From Dermanyssus gallinae (Eukaryota > Arthropoda > Arachnida > Mesostigmata > Dermanyssidae), in the NCBI GenBank assembly GCA_003439945.1, contig QVRM01002204.1, forward strand, positions 124,001 to 188,000: a stretch of 64,000 nucleotides of DNA. The letters are read 5' to 3'. The notes under the pieces are model-generated. The model did no database searches. It was given only the letters and a program-made list of their open reading frames with translations, and was not told where the DNA came from. The position numbers and the translations under genes are program-made. Shown one piece after another: positions 10,641 through 21,955 of this stretch. The stretch's first letter is position 1. Each line of letters begins with the position of its first letter.

Positions 10641-11686
10641 TCTGTGGGAAACACCCGCATCGTTTTCAATATCCGTCCCAGTCTCGAGAGACGCTTCTGT
10701 GTATGTTTCTGAGTGCGTATGTATGTGCTAGTTTCGGTTATCCCTTCGGTTTTGCTGCTGCTGCTGGTGGCTGCTGCATTATTGCATCGCCCCTGCTTGT
10801 CGTTAGCGTCATTGTGTCGTTACACATTACATAGTACGTACACACTAATGGTCATCGGTCATCATCGGAGCAATTCACTGCGTTCGTCGCTGTATCGTAA
10901 ACTCGTGTTCATCGCGTCATCGTGCCATCGACAGGGTAGTAGCGCTGCAAATAATCATAACAATAGGGATCGAAGGTGAGGTAAGTGTGCTTGTGTGGCC
11001 ACGCGTAATTGTTTTCACCAACCGACAGACATGCGTCTCCTTGTGAGCGCGCTTTACCCGTGCTGTGCCGCAATAGCTTTAGTAGTGGGGGTACAAGCGA
11101 GGCCTGCTGTTCGCATGATTATCGCATTACTCGAGAGTATTGGATTGTTATCTTATAGAGAGACCGTCGTCGTCAATTGCCATTGTCTATCTATTGTGTG
11201 CACATGAAAGTTATATACGGTGGATGTATTTCCTTGTGGGCGTATGTCTGAATCTTCTCAGTGTGTGTGTGTGTGTGGCCTTGCTTTTTCAGTGGTCTGC
11301 CCAGCAGAAACGGGTGTTTTTTTCTCGTCGAACACCACGCGCGCATGGCTCCTTCTTTGCTTTCTCGGGTTCTTTAAGGCCGTTTTTCGATCGACGGGCC
11401 GCGTGTCGTGATCGTTGCGCTGGTAGCTTCCCGCCCGCCTGCCCGGACGCCATCATGTTATTGTTGTTGTTGTTGCTGCTGTTGCTATTATTGTCGTTGT
11501 TAGCGGTCGATAGGTTTTGTGAGAGCGATCGTCCCCAACCGTCTGCTGCCTGCTGTGCATTCTAGCTCTGGCCAGTTAGATTGGCTCATAGGGCAGGACA
11601 GGGTAGAAAGCGAGGGCTCCATGCACAAACTTGTTCGGCCATAGCCTTTCCTGTGACCGCGGCCGCTCGATGACTGGTAACTGGGT

Positions 11687-11822
11687 TTACTGGGCCGAAC
11701 GTTTGCCCCAGTAGCCGGAAAGCTCGTTCCACTGCGGTTGAGGTCGCTTATCCCAACGAGTCGGCAAGACCGCGACCGATCGCTTGCCCCACAAGTGGTT
11801 GAGGTTCTTCCACTGATCAGCC
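11687..11822 (-). CDS. Mip: MIP exon 3 (peptides 2 and 3, stop)
   Basis: Begins after a pyrimidine-rich tract and CGACAG acceptor; its first base completes the Arg codon of the first GKR. It encodes ADQWKNLNHLWGKR, a 12-residue spacer SVAVLPTRWDKR, then PQPQWNELSGYWGKR, Ser-Ala-Gln and TAA (11687-11689). An in-frame TGA lies just upstream of the acceptor, so the splice site is required. Confidence 0.88.
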
Positions 11823-14150
11823 CTGTCGGACGGCCAGGATCAGATAGAAAGACAAAACGTCAGACACATGACAATAACAAGAGTTTGTTTCTATCTAGCG
11901 CCCGATACACGATGTTCGAGATTGTATTCATCAAGATTTCCGTTTTTTTGTTTAGATGCGTCATTTGTCCGTTACACAGATCAGGCCAGATTTCGAGAAT
12001 ACGAGTTTCGGCCATTTTTAAGCAGCCGGATATGGAGGAGCAACAGATCTGCATCAAGCTCTGTGTTAAAAACTAAATCATATGCTCTATAGTGGTGGAA
12101 GTGTTACGAATTACTTATGGTAATCAAGCAGTGTACGAACCGAAATACTGTGTATACGTGATACCGTCGATTTCGTGATAAACTTGAGGAGATCGAAGAT
12201 GACGTTCTATGTCAATAGCAGAAGAAAACGCTAACAAAACTCGTTATATCGTATTGAACAATCGCCAACTTACTATCAGTGTCACAACTGAGGAATTGGG
12301 GATATATTATGGATCAGCGCACAGTCTTGACCGATATGTTATGGCAGCGAAGTTCGTTCCAAAAATGTTTTTGAATTTTTTATGTTAAATATCAATTGCT
12401 GGACATTTTTAAAAAAAAAAAATCCAGCAAGTTAGGACGCGTCGGGTAATGTCCGAATTGAATCTCCATACGATAGCACAAGACTGAATTGCTTTAGAGA
12501 GTGACTTAAATCACGAGCTTTGAGTGTATGGCTACTACATTTAGACCAAAGCCCAATCCTCTCAGTGAGGGTTTTAATGAGAAAGAGAACCGGTCGAAGA
12601 AATTCAGACAGAGCAGATCCAACAGCAAAGCTTTTGACTGTTTATTTCGACTACTGGAGAATAATCTGTTAAGAATTTTTGCCACCTGGCTCTACAGCTA
12701 ATAGGGATTACAACCGCGAAATTAAAAAAATATTATGCGAGAACGTCCAACGCTTAAAAAGTTTCGAACCGTGCAAAAGAAGGTAGCACAAGGGCATTGC
12801 AGTGGGAAGGAGCTAATTTAAAGGGAACAAAAACCCTTTAAAATGAATATAATTTTTTTATACATGCATCACAACTTTGTGATCCGCCCTCGTATGTATG
12901 TATATATATATATAAACAAACTCTTATTTATTAGCGGTTAATTTAAGTATAATTATATATCAAACGAAGCGGTTGAGATTGGCGTTCAAAAACCATTCTT
13001 TACATTGACAACGCTCCGGCTCTCGCCTTCGCAGTCGCAGTGGCAAAACTTCAATTTAAAATGGACAATTCTTAATAGCTTTGCTGATTCAAACTGCTAA
13101 GCTGCCATCACTTATTCGTGCCTAGTTTTTTAGTAGAAGAACAGTCAGTATGCAGGGTCTTGCTAGAGACGGCGGCCTCGTAAGGACGGAATACTAGAAT
13201 TGCAGTAATGACTCATTGTACTTCTTGCCCTGCAATTTAAGCCAATAGGAATGCAGCTCTTCAGGCTTAATTTTAGAAACGCTGAATTATTGGCTACGAC
13301 TGTAGAACCTGGTACCGTGCAAATATAAAGTGCTAAAAGGTTAGCTTTATTTCAAATAGTTACTTCGAGGTAGTATATTCTATATATGTACCTCTTTCCC
13401 CAGTCATTGTAGAGGCGGTTCCAGTGGGCAGGTGGTGCATCAGCCTTCTTCAAAAGGACGTATTCAGCTTCCAGCGGTCCATCTGCAACGTACGAGTGGG
13501 TTTGCTTATTTTTGCTAATCTTACTTATTAGAATAGAATAGAATGCTCCTTTATTCATACAATATAGGGTAAGTAATGACTGGTCGCAGGCGGGGCCTGT
13601 GCAGTCGTCCTGGGGCGTGGTTAGAGATATTCACAACAGGACCACTATAATAATGAGGATATTATTATTGATCTTGACTGACACGTAGCACCACAGTGTG
13701 CCGAACTTTCGTAATAGACACACCCCGACAGAGATTAAACATAGACGTAAGTTTATCCTGAATTTCGCGCGACCAGAAATTCTTATTCCGTCTGCGGTTT
13801 TACGGGCCGAATAATCATCCTAATATAGATTGTATATAAGGACTTATGTATAAGGAGCAAACGGGTCTAAGAGTGGTCGCGAATATAAGGATAAGTGTTA
13901 TACCATTGTGGCTGGCTGGACATCGCTGTTAAAATGTTTGCAATTTCAAAATGATTATTTGTTTGATGGAGAACCCTCTTTATTACGACGTTTCCCTTTT
14001 GCTAGCCAATGCTAGATGATTTTCAGACAGAGCATATCGTTCTTCACGCGGCAGAGCATTGCTTCCCATTCTATTAAAGAATAATGCTTGTTTTAACGAC
14101 TTCTGCGACCTCCCATGATATACGCGGTACATTTCTTGACATGGACCTAA

Positions 14151-14189
<39 letters not shown>

Positions 14190-14840
14190 CATGTATATGC
14201 GTTGTATATACATGTGCATATATGTATACATATATATATATATATATATAATAACACAAGTACGCAATCAAGGTTTGCACTATGTAATTCAGGTGTTACC
14301 TTGTGGAACAAGTTACCTAGTGACATTAGGACACTAATATCGCTTAGTCAATTCGAAAACACTGCTAGAACGCACTATCTTACCTTACTTGCGTCTGATT
14401 AAACCATATTTATGTAATCATGTACACAATCTATAGATAAATAATTGCAACAACACGAGATACTACGGTGATAATGTATAAAATCTTACTGTAACTTGTA
14501 CATATGCTTCGCACTAGCCTGTGGCTATATGAAGTTGTAACACAAATGAAAAACTACAATTAAGAATGAATAAACGTCATATCATATCATATCAATAGAA
14601 GAGGCACACACGAGAGAGAGAGAGTTTCTACGTACCAACGTATTGTGGTGCGTAATCAGCGGGAGCTGGAGCGCTCGGAGGAGCCTCGGCTTCGGGCTTG
14701 GCAAGAGCGCCGGCCGAGAAGATGGCCAAAGCGAGCACCATCGCCCAGAGGGCAGCGAAGCTGGTCAGCTGCTGACCGCTGCTGCACCAGTGGCCACTGC
14801 TGCCAAGACGGGCGCTGCCGTTTGTGGTGGAGCGACGCAT
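11687..14840 (-). CDS. Mip: allatostatin-B / myoinhibitory peptide precursor (three exons, 143 aa)
   Basis: Exons on the minus strand are 14636-14840, 13392-13482 and 11687-11822. Introns are GT-AG, and both spliced codons work (GAT, then AGG). The precursor is secreted: the hydrophobic core around residues 28-47 (LWAMVLALAIFSAGALA) is a signal peptide. Three peptides each have two Trp exactly seven apart followed by Gly-Lys-Arg: ADAPPAHWNRLYNDW (residues 82-96), ADQWKNLNHLW (100-110) and PQPQWNELSGYW (126-137). W(X6)W-amide defines the MIP/allatostatin-B family, which inhibits gut muscle and hormone release. Dibasic KK, GKR and DKR sites flank the peptides. A spacer ending RWDKR looks like a decayed fourth copy without the amidation Gly. 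Few copies per precursor suits chelicerates (inference). The start could also be an internal Met (M34). No other family fits three W(X6)WGKR repeats. Confidence 0.88.
13392..13482 (-). CDS. Mip: MIP exon 2 (peptide 1)
   Basis: Acceptor CGTTGCAG, donor AAAGAG followed by GTACAT. It encodes an acidic pro-region (GPLEAEYVLL), the KK cleavage site and AHWNRLYNDWGK. The final Arg codon is split across the intron. Confidence 0.87.
13527..14150 (-). mobile_element. CR1/Jockey-like LINE 3' fragment in MIP intron 1
   Basis: On the minus strand a short C-terminal frame (GRSQKSLKQALFFNRMGS and onward) ends at 13983. About 450 bases of 3' UTR follow, ending in AATAAAGGAGC and TTCTA repeats at 13527. The 3' end matches 9280-9400. 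The reverse transcriptase domain is missing, and a TA array (about 14153-14187) marks the 5' side. It lies in the same orientation as MIP transcription, so its poly(A) signal could compete with splicing. Confidence 0.5.
14153..14250. repeat. two TA arrays
   Basis: TA runs at about 14153-14187 and 14229-14250 separated by about 40 bases of TA-interrupted sequence. They sit between two oppositely oriented LINE 3' fragments. Confidence 0.9.
14255..14597 (+). mobile_element. CR1-like LINE 3' fragment with TCATA tail
   Basis: The plus-strand frame ends with LWNKLPSDIRTLISLSQFEN and a stop. This matches the WN-x-LP-x-x-I-R segment at the C-terminus of CR1/L2-type ORF2 proteins. A 3' UTR follows, with AATAAACGTCATATCATATC. 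The (ATATC)n ending is the microsatellite-like 3' tail typical of such elements. It lies antisense inside MIP intron 1, close to the exon 1 donor. Confidence 0.7.
14636..14840 (-). CDS. Mip: MIP exon 1 (signal peptide and pro-region)
   Basis: Encodes residues 1-68 plus one base. A polar N-terminus of 25 residues precedes the hydrophobic core; an Ala-Pro-rich acidic pro-region (KPEAEAPPSAPAPADYAP) follows. The donor is GTTG followed by GTACGTAG. Upstream sequence is GC-rich. Confidence 0.82.
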
Positions 14841-15129
14841 CGTTTCGAAAGGCCTTCGGGCGCGCCTTCGAAAATCGCACTCGTTCTATTTATTCAACGA
14901 CACACGGGCTGTCTGTCTGTCTGTGGGAGAATTCTGAATGCGAGTGAGAAACACGAGCAGGCGGCAATACTCGAGTTACTGATTCCTCCTCGTTGAAATT
15001 CGTTGAACAGGAGCGGCTGCAACACAAACCAGAAAACCGACTGTTATAGGCGGTATGGTAAAAACAATAAAATAGTAATAACCAACACAACAATAACAAA
15101 CAACTGAAAACAAACAACACCGCCACGAT

Positions 15130-15638
15130 GAACGAATCTATAATGAAAGTTTCAATTGTTTGTCAAATCTTTGTCTCACATAATCAAGTGTACCCCTATT
15201 GAAATTCCACCAGTGACCGCCAGCAGCGACCAGTGGAGTCTAACCGGTCCACTAACCGGTCCAGTAGAAATGAGCTCCTCCCTATCTCTTCAGGCTCGAA
15301 AGTGGGTGGTGATTTATTCGACACTCAGTGAGTAGTGACCTTATGAGTTATGTACTGAAAGTAACTAAATTAGATTGAAGCTATCTGATTTGACATTTAT
15401 ATGACAAGATGATCCAATAGTTGTAATCGAACAGATTTGTTCGAATTCGAACTGCACAGAAGGTATCATCTTTTGTATACTGTCTCCAAAATGGCGTACG
15501 GTAAGATTAGTGGAGAATAATGTTGATATCCAGTTACGCAGATTCTTTTTGCAGAAATACGTCTTTGAATGCTGCATAACGATAGCCTGTGTGTTGACGT
15601 TTCTGTGGGCTTTTTGCCACTTAGCTCCTAAGAAGATC
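15130..15638. other. upstream of MIP, nothing recognised
   Basis: Presumed MIP promoter side. It contains a short direct repeat (CTAACCGGTCC, twice, near 15240-15265). No clear core promoter was found. Confidence 0.4.
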
Positions 15639-15829
15639 GAGCAAGGTGGCTTAGTGGCAAAGCCTTTGCCTTGCATTCGGGAGGACTGGGTCCGAGACCC
15701 AGACCGGCCACTCTCAAATTGGTTTGCATGGTTTTCAATTTAGACAAGGTAAATGCCGGAGCGGATTAAAATTAGCCATGGACATGAAAAAACCGTACAC
15801 GGCAGTAGCCTTACAGAAAACAAAAAAAT
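15639..15829 (+). mobile_element. SINE-A, tRNA-Ala-like head
   Basis: The head has an A box (TGGCTTAGTGGC), an anticodon-loop-like CTTGCAT with TGC in the anticodon position, and a B box (GGGTCCGAGACCC). A common body follows (AATTTAGACAAGGTAAATGCC, then CCGTACACGG and TAGCCTTAC) and an A-rich end. Copies occur at 26842-27027 and 27310-27485, with a short inverted one at 27140-27218. It would depend on a LINE partner for movement. Confidence 0.8.
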
Positions 15830-16336
15830 ATATGGCAACAAAAATGTAACACAACTTTAATAAATATAGTGGCGTCCTTTTCGTTATAGCGACGATCGAA
15901 AAAGAAGAAGTACACGTGGTCGGTGATTACCTGTCACATCTGCACTTCATATAACTTTAGATTATTTGATATTGGCTATTCATGCCTTGCATACATGACG
16001 CAATGACATCTTGACAGCATGGTCTCTATTCTGATACGTCTTATCCTGATAACATAGTCTGCACCTGATGCGCCTCATCCAATACGGATCCATAACGGCC
16101 ACGTTCGATCGCCTCAGCAGTTCGCCAGGGTAAATGGGTCTTCAGGAACGGCCACTGCGTGTTGCTTTACGAACGTTCGAATGCTTTGTTGTATTCAAAA
16201 CTCACTGGACCTATCTTGCTGGCGTCTTTTTGTGGAATATCTGTTTTGTGAAGGTAAGACTCTGTTGATCTGTTTCGGTATGTCAAACCGGATAGAGCGG
16301 TTGCCTGTTATCGTGTTCGACGTCTCGAGCCTACAA

Positions 16337-16371
<35 letters not shown>

Positions 16372-17150
16372 CATCGAGTATAGTACACAGAATTTGTGTG
16401 GTGTTAGTTATGTTGCCAACGGCGAAATCCACATAAAGTTATGCTGGTGCGCAGTAGCACTGTAACCCTGTTCGAAATGAGAACACAGAGAATTATAGTT
16501 ATCCTGGCTCCATCGAAGAGCGAGGTCATCATACTAGTCAGTTGCAACGAATGCGATACAGTCGTAGGGCTAACAATAAATGTTATCAATTTGAAATACT
16601 AGTGATACGCCCAGTTTCTACTGGGCGACACCAAAACCCAGGCTGCAGGCTGCCAACGCCATAGCCACTTTCAGGTTAAACTTACTTAGACCCTCTGAGA
16701 CCAAACGATGCCCCCTGGTGCCCGTTCTAGGCCTATTATTTTAACTGATTTAAGGATCTTCGGTCCGGATGACTAAAGGCTTGATAAGAAATGCAGGCTG
16801 TGAGAAAAAGCCAACAAAGTCAAAAGATGTGGACAGAAAAGGTACAATATAAAAATGATAGGTAGAATTAGAGGTCATCGAGGAGGGTGCATTATTTCTA
16901 ATCTGCAACTAGGTCAATCGGCCAGGGGGCGTAAATCTTGCGCAACTTGACAAGAAGGTGTTCTCCGCAACGAAAACATTAGAGAACGCCTGTTAAGACA
17001 CCTTGAATACCAAGCTCCTTTGCCTTCTTTATTTTGAAGTGGACCTTCCTCCATCCCTAGATCCGCACATCGTTACTGGACGGACGGGCGGACCTGTTTC
17101 TGCTATCTCATTTAGGGCAATTCTTTTGTGATCGACGCGGGCAACGTGCC
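15830..17150. other. non-coding, one TA array
   Basis: TA array at about 16341-16367. No gene or identifiable transposon protein; the longest frames are under 100 codons with no domain. Confidence 0.5.
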
Positions 17151-18078
17151 GCCACGTGGTAATTCCCTGTTTAGTAACTAGTATACCCGGCATTTCATGG
17201 CTTTCAGTACTATATGCAGGGCAGTATCATGAGGACAAATTAATGAAATATTGCGGGTATTCGTATCTATCGAACGTGGGGATATCGAGAGAGAGACCGA
17301 GAGAGAGAGACAGAAAGAAAGCAAGGAAAGGAGATATAAACAAAGACATAAAGATACGAAAACCGAGTGAATCGAGCCGGGTGGACCTTAAAAGGTACGT
17401 GCTATTTCTAAAGGTTTTGATCGTTGGCGGGCAAACACCACCTCCTCGTCTCCCCCCCCCTCCGTCCAGCCTTTCTACCGCGGACCTATTTCACTGAGTC
17501 TGTACTGCTGCGGGTGTGAATTTGCGTGCACTTGCGTTCGTTGCGGACCACTTTCGTGCACTGTCGTTAGCTTCGTTTCGCTTCGTGAGGGAGGGAGGTA
17601 GGAACGAAGGGAGCGAAGCTCCATCGTATTGGCGGCGTATGCTCACATGGTACGCTCTCTAGCGACGTCGTATAGTCGTATAGTGGCTGAGTGCAGTGCG
17701 GGCCTGACCAACGCGCTTGGCGATTCAGGCCAAGATTTTAATCCCCAAAAGTCGTTGTAGTAGTAGTAGTAGTAGGTGGTGGTGGGAGAAGTTGTTGTTG
17801 TTATTGTTGGGTGTAGGCACTAGACGTCGTAGTAAAACGGCCATATCTAGAGGCCAGCCTTCCGGCGGCAAGTCTCGGAAGTTAGTGTAATTGTCGAAAG
17901 TCAACAATATGCAAATACCGCTATAGAGCTTAGACGCTACGCTCGTTCCTCCAAGGGAGGCCACGTTATCATTGTCTGCACTTGTGACTTTATTGCGTAA
18001 GTGACAATTATAGCCTCCATGATATGGTGAATATGATATGACAGCGTCCGACCGGAGCACCGGTCACCAGATGAGTCG

Positions 18079-18123
<45 letters not shown>

Positions 18124-18260
18124 TCTTTGTACCAACTTGATGGACATTACGCCGACATCTAAATATGGATTCAATCTTAAAAATAAAGTAATATATATTG
18201 TTTTATTATGTTATAGGAATTTCAAACATTCTGTCACACCGTATTGAATGACTACATGAG
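17151..18260. other. non-coding, simple repeats
   Basis: Holds a GA-rich tract (17286-17345), TAG and TTG tracts near 17755-17810 and a (TTA)n run at about 18078-18118. The GC-richer stretch 17500-17720 could be a leader exon, but no splice or coding evidence supports it. Confidence 0.5.
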
Positions 18261-19177
18261 CTAATACGACCGACTCTTTTACAGTTGTTATTGCTACAAT
18301 TTCTAGCCACATTATACACCTTTTGGTAAATCAGAATAAAATATAAAGTCGTAAGATCAATCTACTCTGGTCGAGTAACCAGAAACATTCTGGTAGCGGT
18401 CATCAACGATTCGACGGTGAGGACTGTTGCGTGGAAGACGACATGTTGCCAATATGGAGGCAACAAAGCCGGCTACTATATTATTGCAATGCTGTCTTAT
18501 TAACAAATGGGAACACTCGCCGAGACAACGAAATCGGCCAAGACGTTTGCAACGAGGAAAATAACATCCTGTGAACTAGATTGGCTTGGTCATTTGGATG
18601 AACATTTAAACCAACGTACCTTGAATGTAGGAGCGCGAACTTAGTGTAAGAAACAATGAAACAGTTACAAACTGTTAAAGCAAAAGCGGTCTTTTTTTAT
18701 ATAGTCGTATAGGCGCCATAGAGGCTGAACAATCTAGGTACAAACGCATGCCGTCAGGGCAGAGATTAGGAATGGAATGAGTAAACCTGGGTGCTTAGAC
18801 TCATTATTGACAACAACAAAAAAGAACTGGACTGGTATACCGTTATGAATTATAAAAAAGTCCGGAGTTTGGAAATAAAAAAACTGATAGCTTTGGAGAC
18901 CACGTGTCTTATAATGCTTGCAGAAGTTTACTGGCGACGTGACAAGCCGAACGCAACCTACTGCAGTAAGCAATCGTGCAGCGAGCAGAATAACTCAGGC
19001 AGTTGCAGTCCCCACTGGTATGAAGAGGAAATGCCTTTTGTATAGAGGGCCCGATGGAATTGTGATGAGGCTTACAAAATGTATTAGCCATACATTCAGG
19101 GCAGTACTGATAATAGAAAATATTGTGATGATTAACTAATCAATTACAATACGTTTGCACACTCGGCAGTGCTCGCC

Positions 19178-19211
<34 letters not shown>

Positions 19212-19225
19212 CTGTTGAAGAAATG
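18261..19225. other. non-coding, nothing recognised
   Basis: AT-rich, with short chance frames only. Ends with a TA array at about 19181-19209. Confidence 0.5.
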
Positions 19226-19400
19226 CTACGGATTCCGAGCTTGGGAGTTGGGGAAGAATACGGGTTTAATACCCAGTAAATTATCCAAATTTACTGGGTT
19301 TATGAGTTTCGCACTAGTTGCTGACAGCTGCCAGATACGCATGTGCATTATGCATTCCCAAAATCTCCCATAAAAAAGAACCCACATAAAATACTGATAT
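19226..19400 (+). mobile_element. R1-like LINE 3' end
   Basis: Contains TGGGGAAGAATACGGGTTTA, then TTTATGAGTTTCGCACTAGTTG, CTGACAGCTGCCAG and a TGCATTATGCATTC motif. The same ordered blocks occur at 32890-33010 and 62590-62692, where they follow R1-like coding remnants. So this is a 3' UTR-only insertion. Confidence 0.6.
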
Positions 19401-19589
19401 TGTTTGTCAAAATTGGCTCCGATTAATCTTCGTACAATACGTACTGTCGTTAGAGACAAGAATGTTTTCGACCGAGAGCAACCACCTCTGTTTGGAATGC
19501 GTGCGATTATTTGTCCTTCGTGGGTTTCCCTGCTTCTAATTCGGCTTGCCTTGTCGACCCAAACAGCGCACAAAGAGAGATACGGTCGA

Positions 19590-20780
19590 GAGAATACAGC
19601 AGCAGCAGCGATGACAACGTTAATTCGAATAAAAACGGGTACGGCCGAAGTACGAAGACAGAATCAACAATAACAACAACAACAACAGCAACAACACCAC
19701 CACCACACCCATTGCGACAAACAACAACAGCAGTAGCAGCAACAATAACAATAGAATTAAGGCCAATAGCTACATGAGCAACAGTGGCAACTACAACAAG
19801 GAGGCTTCTGCTACTGATGAAAATGTCATTGTCGAGGAAGTAGAAACAATCAAAGCCGGAGCACCGGAGAGCAGGAGCTCGCATCTCGAAGACGCCCAAC
19901 GGCAAACGAAGGACATTTCCAATACATATACAATGTATTTCCATGTAGATGGCGTTTTGCATCTGGTCAGCATCATCACTATAAGCGGCAACAACAACAA
20001 CCGCCAACAACAACAGCAACAACAGCGACTACAACAACAACAACAACACAACAGCAACAACAACAGCGACAACATTAGCAGCAGCAAGGTGGTTCTCGTA
20101 GCGACATTTTCTGTTGTCTTTATGTGTTCGCCTTGCTCATCGTTGTTTGCTGTCTTCGGCATCGCCATTTTTGCGACCGTTCCCTTTCCGATCCCGTTTC
20201 TGTTCCCGGCAATTGGTTAGCGATTGGCGCCGATTATGGCGACGACGATTGTTATTCGGGCTGCTGAAGTTTTGCTTGGGATAGTGCGAAGAACGCCAAG
20301 GGCTACCGTTCAGCCGGGTCTTCAGCCTCACATACGGCGTTGTTGTTGTTGTTGTTGTTGCTGTTACTGTTGTCTGTTGTTGTTGTTGCTGCTGATCTTG
20401 TTGTTGGTCCTGTTGGTCGCTGCTTGTTAAGGTTTATAATCGAATTTGGAGGGTGGCTGCGAAAAACATTCAAGACAAAGACAACATCATCATTATCATC
20501 ATCCTCCCGAAGGTGTACTGAAGCTACCCTTCTTGCTGCCTCGATCGAGGATGCGCAGCAAAAATGCGTATTGCCCTATTGCAGTAGTAGTAGTAGTAGT
20601 AGCACTAGTAGTTGAAGTGACAGGATGTAGCGCGGCATTTAATTTCCTCCGCTGCTAGTGTAGGCAATGATTTAATGATGCCATCGTGTGTTTCTGTCAC
20701 GGTCTTCTTTTTGTCGCTCTTATTTGCTGTTGCTGCTGCTTCTGCGCTGCTGCTGCTGCTGCTGCAGGATTTGCTTTTTG
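19590..20780. repeat. cluster of CAA/CAG/GTT/CTG trinucleotide tracts
   Basis: Dense CAA/CAG-type runs at about 19600-19760 and 19985-20085, GTT/CTG-type runs at 20340-20410, and AGT and CTG runs near 20580-20765. Frames through them give polyQ, polyN, polyT or polyL. None has a domain or a splice context that convinces me. Such tracts often lie in UTRs or regulatory DNA of arthropod developmental genes, but this cluster cannot be assigned. Confidence 0.75.
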
Positions 20781-20789
20781 CAATTTGCT

Positions 20790-21168
20790 CATCGATGACG
20801 CGCAGAAGCCGTCGACGTGGTAGTCCACGTTCAGAGTCATACACAAAAAACGCGAGTACAAAACAAATTATCCCTCCCTCCCTCCCAACTGTCGACGTAA
20901 GCCGGCTGGCTGCAGCAACTCGTTCAAACAACCGCATACGTTGTTGGTGCACGTCAAAGACACTCGCATCATGGCCAACAACTTCTGCATTGGATACGTA
21001 GCTTACGCTCAAGTACATATATACCCCTTAAAATGGGTATATATATATATACTCGCCTTCTAAGGGGTTTGTGAAGTGATGTCCGACTATCCACATCAAT
21101 ATTACAGACGATAGTAAAAATGCGTGTATTTAACTTAAGAACAATCTGCATATATAGGTGTATGTGCA

Positions 21169-21209
<41 letters not shown>

Positions 21210-21955
21210 GCTTGTTAAAAAAAACATGTTTACCGAGGGACGGAAAAACTTTGTTTAAAGTGAGTTTATAGAGAGAAATTACTATTATCTGCTATATCGA
21301 TGTGGATGTTCGGACACTTGTGTTTCGTCACTTCACAAAAGAGGCCATTGCGATGGAACGTTTGTTATTCGTTGGAGAAACCACACATTTGGCAGAAAAT
21401 TTAGCTCATGACTACCAGAAGAAGGCATATAGTGAGGTCGTCATTGAGAACAGTTCGCAATACGCACTTTGCAGGGATTGTTTTGGTAGCATATCGATAG
21501 TGCTTCAATTCGTAATATGATTATCGTAAGCCTCTCATAGAGTCCCGTGCTAAGAGGGGAGTGACGTTTGCGTCCGCCAGATACAGATCGCATACGAGCG
21601 TATACGCTCCTCCTTTGTTAACATGGGAGGAGTCCGACATCGGGGGGCCCGGGAAAACGACTTACGGTAATGATACGACGAATCGAACCACCATCGGTAT
21701 GGTATCAGAATGCGTCCTGTAAAAGTGTACATTTTGGTGGTGTTCTATGGACGCTGACGGTAATAGTGAGTTTTTCTTGAGTTATTGAACGCGAAAGGCT
21801 AGTGAAAAGTGAATATCCCAGGACACTGCAATTGCACCAATTAGCCCTCAATAAATGCATAACCCTATAAAATATATACTGATTGGCCTGGTGCCGCAGA
21901 GACGAAATTTTTGCCTCGATTCCGCAGTGTTCACTGTGTCTGAGATTTTCATCAT
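20790..21955. other. non-coding, palindromic TA segment and TA array
   Basis: A small inverted repeat lies at about 21015-21050 (TATATACCCC facing GGGTATATA) and a TA array at 21170-21206. A 72-codon frame at 21302-21520 (+) has no recognisable domain. Confidence 0.5.

Noticed and set aside
11140..11565. 141-codon frame with a leucine-rich end
   Set aside because: Antisense to the presumed MIP 3' UTR; the leucine run is a GTT/CTG microsatellite, with no domain or splice support.
14250..14402. small gene starting in the TA-rich region near 14202 (+)
   Set aside because: The C-terminal part matches a LINE ORF2 end and the N-terminal part is translated TA array.
15639..15710. functional tRNA-Ala gene
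   Set aside because: A and B boxes are present but acceptor pairing is poor and a shared SINE body follows in three copies; it is a tRNA-derived SINE head.
19507..20430. several overlapping frames of 90-170 codons on both strands with polyQ/polyN/polyL
   Set aside because: They arise because CAA/CAG/GTT repeats lack stops in most frames; no non-repetitive conserved segment.
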